NCBI GenBank assembly: GCA_009781815.1 | Contig: WQVB01000041.1 | Coordinates: 1-8,559 of the forward strand | Origin: Defluviitaleaceae bacterium | GTDB lineage: Bacteria; Bacillota; Clostridia; Lachnospirales; WRAX01 | Reading direction: 5' to 3' | Length of the DNA stretch: 8,559 nucleotides | Part shown: in pieces, positions 6,829-8,559 of the stretch | How the letters are laid out: each line of letters begins with the position of its first letter | How positions within the stretch are numbered: position 1 is the first letter of the stretch | Notes under the pieces: generated by a model | What the model saw: only the letters and a program-made list of their open reading frames with translations | What the model was told of the DNA's origin: nothing | Databases searched by the model: none | Position numbers and translations under genes: made by a program

Positions 6829-6859
6829 AGAGAGGGGATTGCGGGTCAAACCTGCTTGC
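6829..6859. repeat. Degenerate single hairpin of the repeat family
   Basis: GGGATTGCGGGTCAAACCTGC matches the right-arm form of the ATTGCGGG hairpin, but with loop TCAAA for TCAAG and CCTGCTTG for CCCGCAAT. It abuts intact element 2, which suggests two insertions or a rearranged neighbour copy. It supplies part of the false N-terminal extension of MreD. Confidence 0.65.
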
Positions 6860-6866
6860 TCCCCTA

Positions 6867-6968
6867 CCGTCATCCCGTGCTTGACACGGGATCTAATTGG
6901 AGAAGGTCAGGCCTAATTGGGGTTGCACACTATCATACATAGATCCCGTGTCAAGCACGGGATGACGG
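6867..6968. repeat. Palindromic repeat element 2 (29-nt perfect arms)
   Basis: Arms 6867-6895 and 6940-6968 are perfect reverse complements with a 44-nt spacer. Each holds a hairpin with stem ATCCCGTG, loop CTTGA, closing stem CACGGGAT (6872-6892 and 6943-6963). The left arm continues into the CTAATTGGAG tag (6893-6902). The element fills most of the 232-bp gap between mreC and mreD and would be transcribed in the mre mRNA. GATGACGGC from its right end is repeated at 6977-6985. Confidence 0.93.
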
Positions 6969-7003
6969 CGATTCATGATGACGGCACGAAACAGACCTAA
7001 TTC

Positions 7004-7852
7004 TTAATCAACATTTCCAAAGCTATTATCAAATATATCGGTGATAACCAAAACCGACGAAAGGCTCGAAAAATCCACCGAGGGGCGGATTGTAGCATAA
7101 AGCAAATTGCCTGTTGATTGACCAATCTCCACAACATTACCTATCAAAATGCCAGGGGGGTATATAGATGACATATGGCTTGTTATCACCGCATCTCCAG
7201 GTGCTATGCCTGCAGATATATCTAAATAATCCATTCTCAAAAGGTTGTAGGATGATAGGTTAATATCCCCCGAAACCATGCCCCAATCACCCGTTCTTTG
7301 GCTTTGGCCAGATACTGCAAGGCCATCCTCCAAAAGGGGGGTTACAACCGCATAGTTAAAGCCCACAGAAGACACCCTGCCTGCAAGCCCACCTGGGGCT
7401 AAAACAGCCATATCTACCGCAATGCCTCGGTTTTGACCTATGTTGATAACAAAGCTGTTGCTCCAGTTGCTGGGGTTGTGAGAGATTATGTTAGCCCCTA
7501 TCACCCCATAGTTGTCATAATGGCGATGGAGGTCAACAAGGTTAGAAAGGGTTACATTTTCTTCTTGCAGGTGGAGCATTCTATTAAGCTCCGTTTGAAG
7601 AGCCTCCACTTGTGCTAACAGCTCTTGGTTTTCTCTTTGTAGGTTGTTCATATTGGTTAAAAAGCCTATCCTCTCGCTAAACCAATTGCCTATATTAGAA
7701 AATAAAGCCTGCCCAGAGGTAAAAACAAAGCCGATAGAAGAGCGTATAGGCCCCTGCGTATAGCTGCCACGGCCAGTAAAAGCCATCAAAAATAAAGACA
7801 GGACGCAAAGACCTATTATGAATATTTTTTTATGCTTGCGGATTAAGTCCAT
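7004..7852 (-). CDS. mreC: Rod shape-determining protein MreC
   Basis: Bitopic membrane protein that links cytoplasmic MreB filaments to the external peptidoglycan synthases and activates PBP2. The 282 residues are typical. A basic cytoplasmic N terminus (MDLIRKHKK) precedes a membrane segment at about 10-25. A coiled coil runs about 66-107 (MNNLQRENQELLAQVEALQ). The extracytoplasmic beta domains at about 115-272 include NPSNWSNSFVINIGQNRGI at 126-144, the APGGLAGRV turn at 152-160, a second barrel with APGDAVITS at 217-225, and PPGILIGNV at 232-240, which is the conserved order. ATG 7852 is preceded by GAGG at a 5-nt spacing. It lies between mreB and mreD in the usual order, but repeat elements widen the gaps on both sides. 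Confidence 0.96.
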   Translation of the reverse strand: MDLIRKHKKIFIIGLCVLSLFLMAFTGRGSYTQGPIRSSIGFVFTSGQALFSNIGNWFSERIGFLTNMNNLQRENQELLAQVEALQTELNRMLHLQEENVTLSNLVDLHRHYDNYGVIGANIISHNPSNWSNSFVINIGQNRGIAVDMAVLAPGGLAGRVSSVGFNYAVVTPLLEDGLAVSGQSQRTGDWGMVSGDINLSSYNLLRMDYLDISAGIAPGDAVITSHMSSIYPPGILIGNVVEIGQSTGNLLYATIRPSVDFSSLSSVLVITDIFDNSFGNVD

Positions 7853-7882
7853 TTTAACCTCGTGTATATCCTGAACACTCTT

Positions 7883-7986
7883 GTCATTGCGGACTTGATC
7901 CGCAATCTAATTGGAGTAGGACACACTTTTATAATCAATATAAAATCACACTTGCCACGTAGATTGCGGATCAAGTCCGCAATGAC
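7883..7986. repeat. Palindromic repeat element 3 (27-nt perfect arms)
   Basis: Arms 7883-7909 and 7960-7986 are perfect reverse complements around a 50-nt spacer. Each holds a hairpin with stem ATTGCGGA, loop CTTGA, closing stem TCCGCAAT (7886-7906 and 7963-7983). Compared with element 1, the last stem pair has changed from G-C to A-T on both sides in both arms. The left arm continues into CTAATTGGAG (7907-7916). Confidence 0.93.
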
Positions 7987-8034
7987 TTGTAGTTTGCCTC
8001 GTGCTATGATTGCTGCTGCAGGCAGAAGGACAAG

Positions 8035-8118
8035 GCTTGGCTCAGGATCTATGTGGGATAGTGCATGACTAATTAGGACTGCCTTGCTCCAATTAGATCC
8101 TGAGTCAAGCTCAGGATG
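8035..8118. repeat. Palindromic repeat element 4 (one arm intact, one decayed)
   Basis: The right arm holds a perfect hairpin: stem ATCCTGAG, loop TCAAG, closing stem CTCAGGAT (8097-8117). The left partner survives as GCTTGGCTCAGGATCT (8035-8050), complementary to 8095-8110 with one mismatch; its outer half has lost pairing. The inner tag CTAATTGGAG is present on the - strand (8096-8087), so this copy has the opposite polarity to elements 2 and 3. It lies 48 bp from element 3. Confidence 0.85.
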
Positions 8119-8194
8119 GCGACTAGGGGGATGATATGGTTATATTTATAATAATTTCGTAACAAGACTAATACGAGAGAAGCCTGTGATGAAA

Positions 8195-8559
8195 CTACAT
8201 TCTAAGCTTTTTAGAGCTTACTAAAACATTGTTTTTCAAATCATTAATATGGTCTAAAACCAAACCTGTGCCTTTAGCAACGGCATCTAGCGGGTCTTCC
8301 GCTATATGCACGGGCATGCCCGTCTCTACTGTTATAAGCTTGTCAAGGCCGCCTATCATAGCACCACCACCCGCTAGGAGGATGCCCGTCTCCATAATAT
8401 CCGAAGCAAGCTCTGGCGGCGTTCTCTCTAAAGTAACCTTAATAGCATCCATAATGGCATTGATAGGCTCATAAACCGCATGGCTAACCTCATCGCTAGA
8501 CATGGTAATTGTTTTTGGAAGACCTGATATAAGGTCTCGCCCACGCACATCCATTTTAA
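8195..8559 (-). CDS. mreB: Rod shape-determining protein MreB, C-terminal part
   Basis: Actin-like ATPase that forms membrane-bound filaments and steers the elongation machinery. Only about the last 120 residues of a protein of roughly 340 are in the window. The frame is open to the right edge, and the ATG at 8554 is internal, lying within the conserved MDVRGRDLISGLPKTI. Seen directly: TLERTPPELASDIMETGI, the nucleotide-binding LLAGGGAMIGGLDKLI, MPVHIAEDPLDAVAKGTG and a short C-terminal helix, all in MreB order. The N-terminal phosphate-1 and connect-1 motifs lie outside the window. It could be the paralogue Mbl, but the position directly before mreC favours MreB. There is no T-tract terminator after the stop, consistent with read-through into mreC. 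Confidence 0.95.
   Translation of the reverse strand, partial: KMDVRGRDLISGLPKTITMSSDEVSHAVYEPINAIMDAIKVTLERTPPELASDIMETGILLAGGGAMIGGLDKLITVETGMPVHIAEDPLDAVAKGTGLVLDHINDLKNNVLVSSKKLRM

Larger units (their letters stand above)
7853..8194. other. Gene-free gap between mreB and mreC, two repeat elements
   Basis: 342 bp that separate two normally adjacent genes. It contains repeat element 3 (7883-7986), element 4 (8035-8118) and an AT-rich stretch at 8139-8160. No clear promoter or T-tract terminator is visible on the - strand. Frames open across the repeats on the + strand give repeat-type peptide (VIADLIRNLIG) and are not credible genes. Confidence 0.8.

Noticed and set aside
7862..8068. 68-codon open frame on the + strand between mreC and mreB
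   Set aside because: It starts near the mreC ribosome binding site on the other strand and consists largely of repeat element 3 translation.
2186..8118. CRISPR array
   Set aside because: Copies are inverted pairs at kilobase distances with variable sequence, not direct repeats with regular spacers.
8139..8165. Possible mreC promoter (TTGTTA, then TATAAC on the - strand)
   Set aside because: Spacing is only 15 bp in AT-rich DNA; too weak to call.

Overview
The window looks like chromosomal DNA of a low-to-moderate GC Bacillota, most likely an anaerobic Clostridia member. Three things suggest this: a PyrK/PyrD pair (the NAD-dependent class 1B dihydroorotate dehydrogenase), a MecA-type ClpC adaptor, and an mreB-mreC-mreD-PBP2 cell-elongation cluster. 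All protein genes are recognisable housekeeping genes. I see no defence system, transposase, prophage or CRISPR array.

Layout. Bases 1-2162 (+ strand) hold the end of a pyrimidine operon: the pyrC 3' part, pyrK and pyrD, packed with a 4-bp overlap and then a 1-bp gap. Everything after that is on the - strand and converges on pyrD. Reading in the direction of transcription from the right edge: mreB (3' end only), mreC, mreD and the elongasome transpeptidase PBP2 (mreD and PBP2 overlap by 14 bp). A 426-bp gene-free gap follows, then mecA with its own terminator, then tRNA-Pro(GGG) with a near-consensus sigma-A promoter and a terminator.

How the genes work together. PyrC makes dihydroorotate. 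PyrD oxidises it to orotate, and PyrK passes the electrons to NAD+ through FAD and a [2Fe-2S] cluster. MreB, MreC, MreD and PBP2 form the lateral-wall synthesis machine. MecA delivers substrates to ClpCP.

The most interesting signal is not a gene. Every loose gap (pyrD/tRNA, PBP2/mecA, mreD/mreC, mreC/mreB) carries members of one palindromic repeat family. The best members are 100-116 bp and consist of two inverted copies of a small hairpin. The hairpin has a constant CTTGA loop, while its 8-bp stem differs between copies yet always stays perfectly paired (compensatory changes). Some copies also carry an inner CTAATTGGAG tag. These elements separate mreB, mreC and mreD, which are usually closely spaced, and they create misleading open frames, including a false N-terminal extension of MreD. 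The other point worth attention is a roughly 130-residue insertion in PBP2 between its pedestal and transpeptidase domains.
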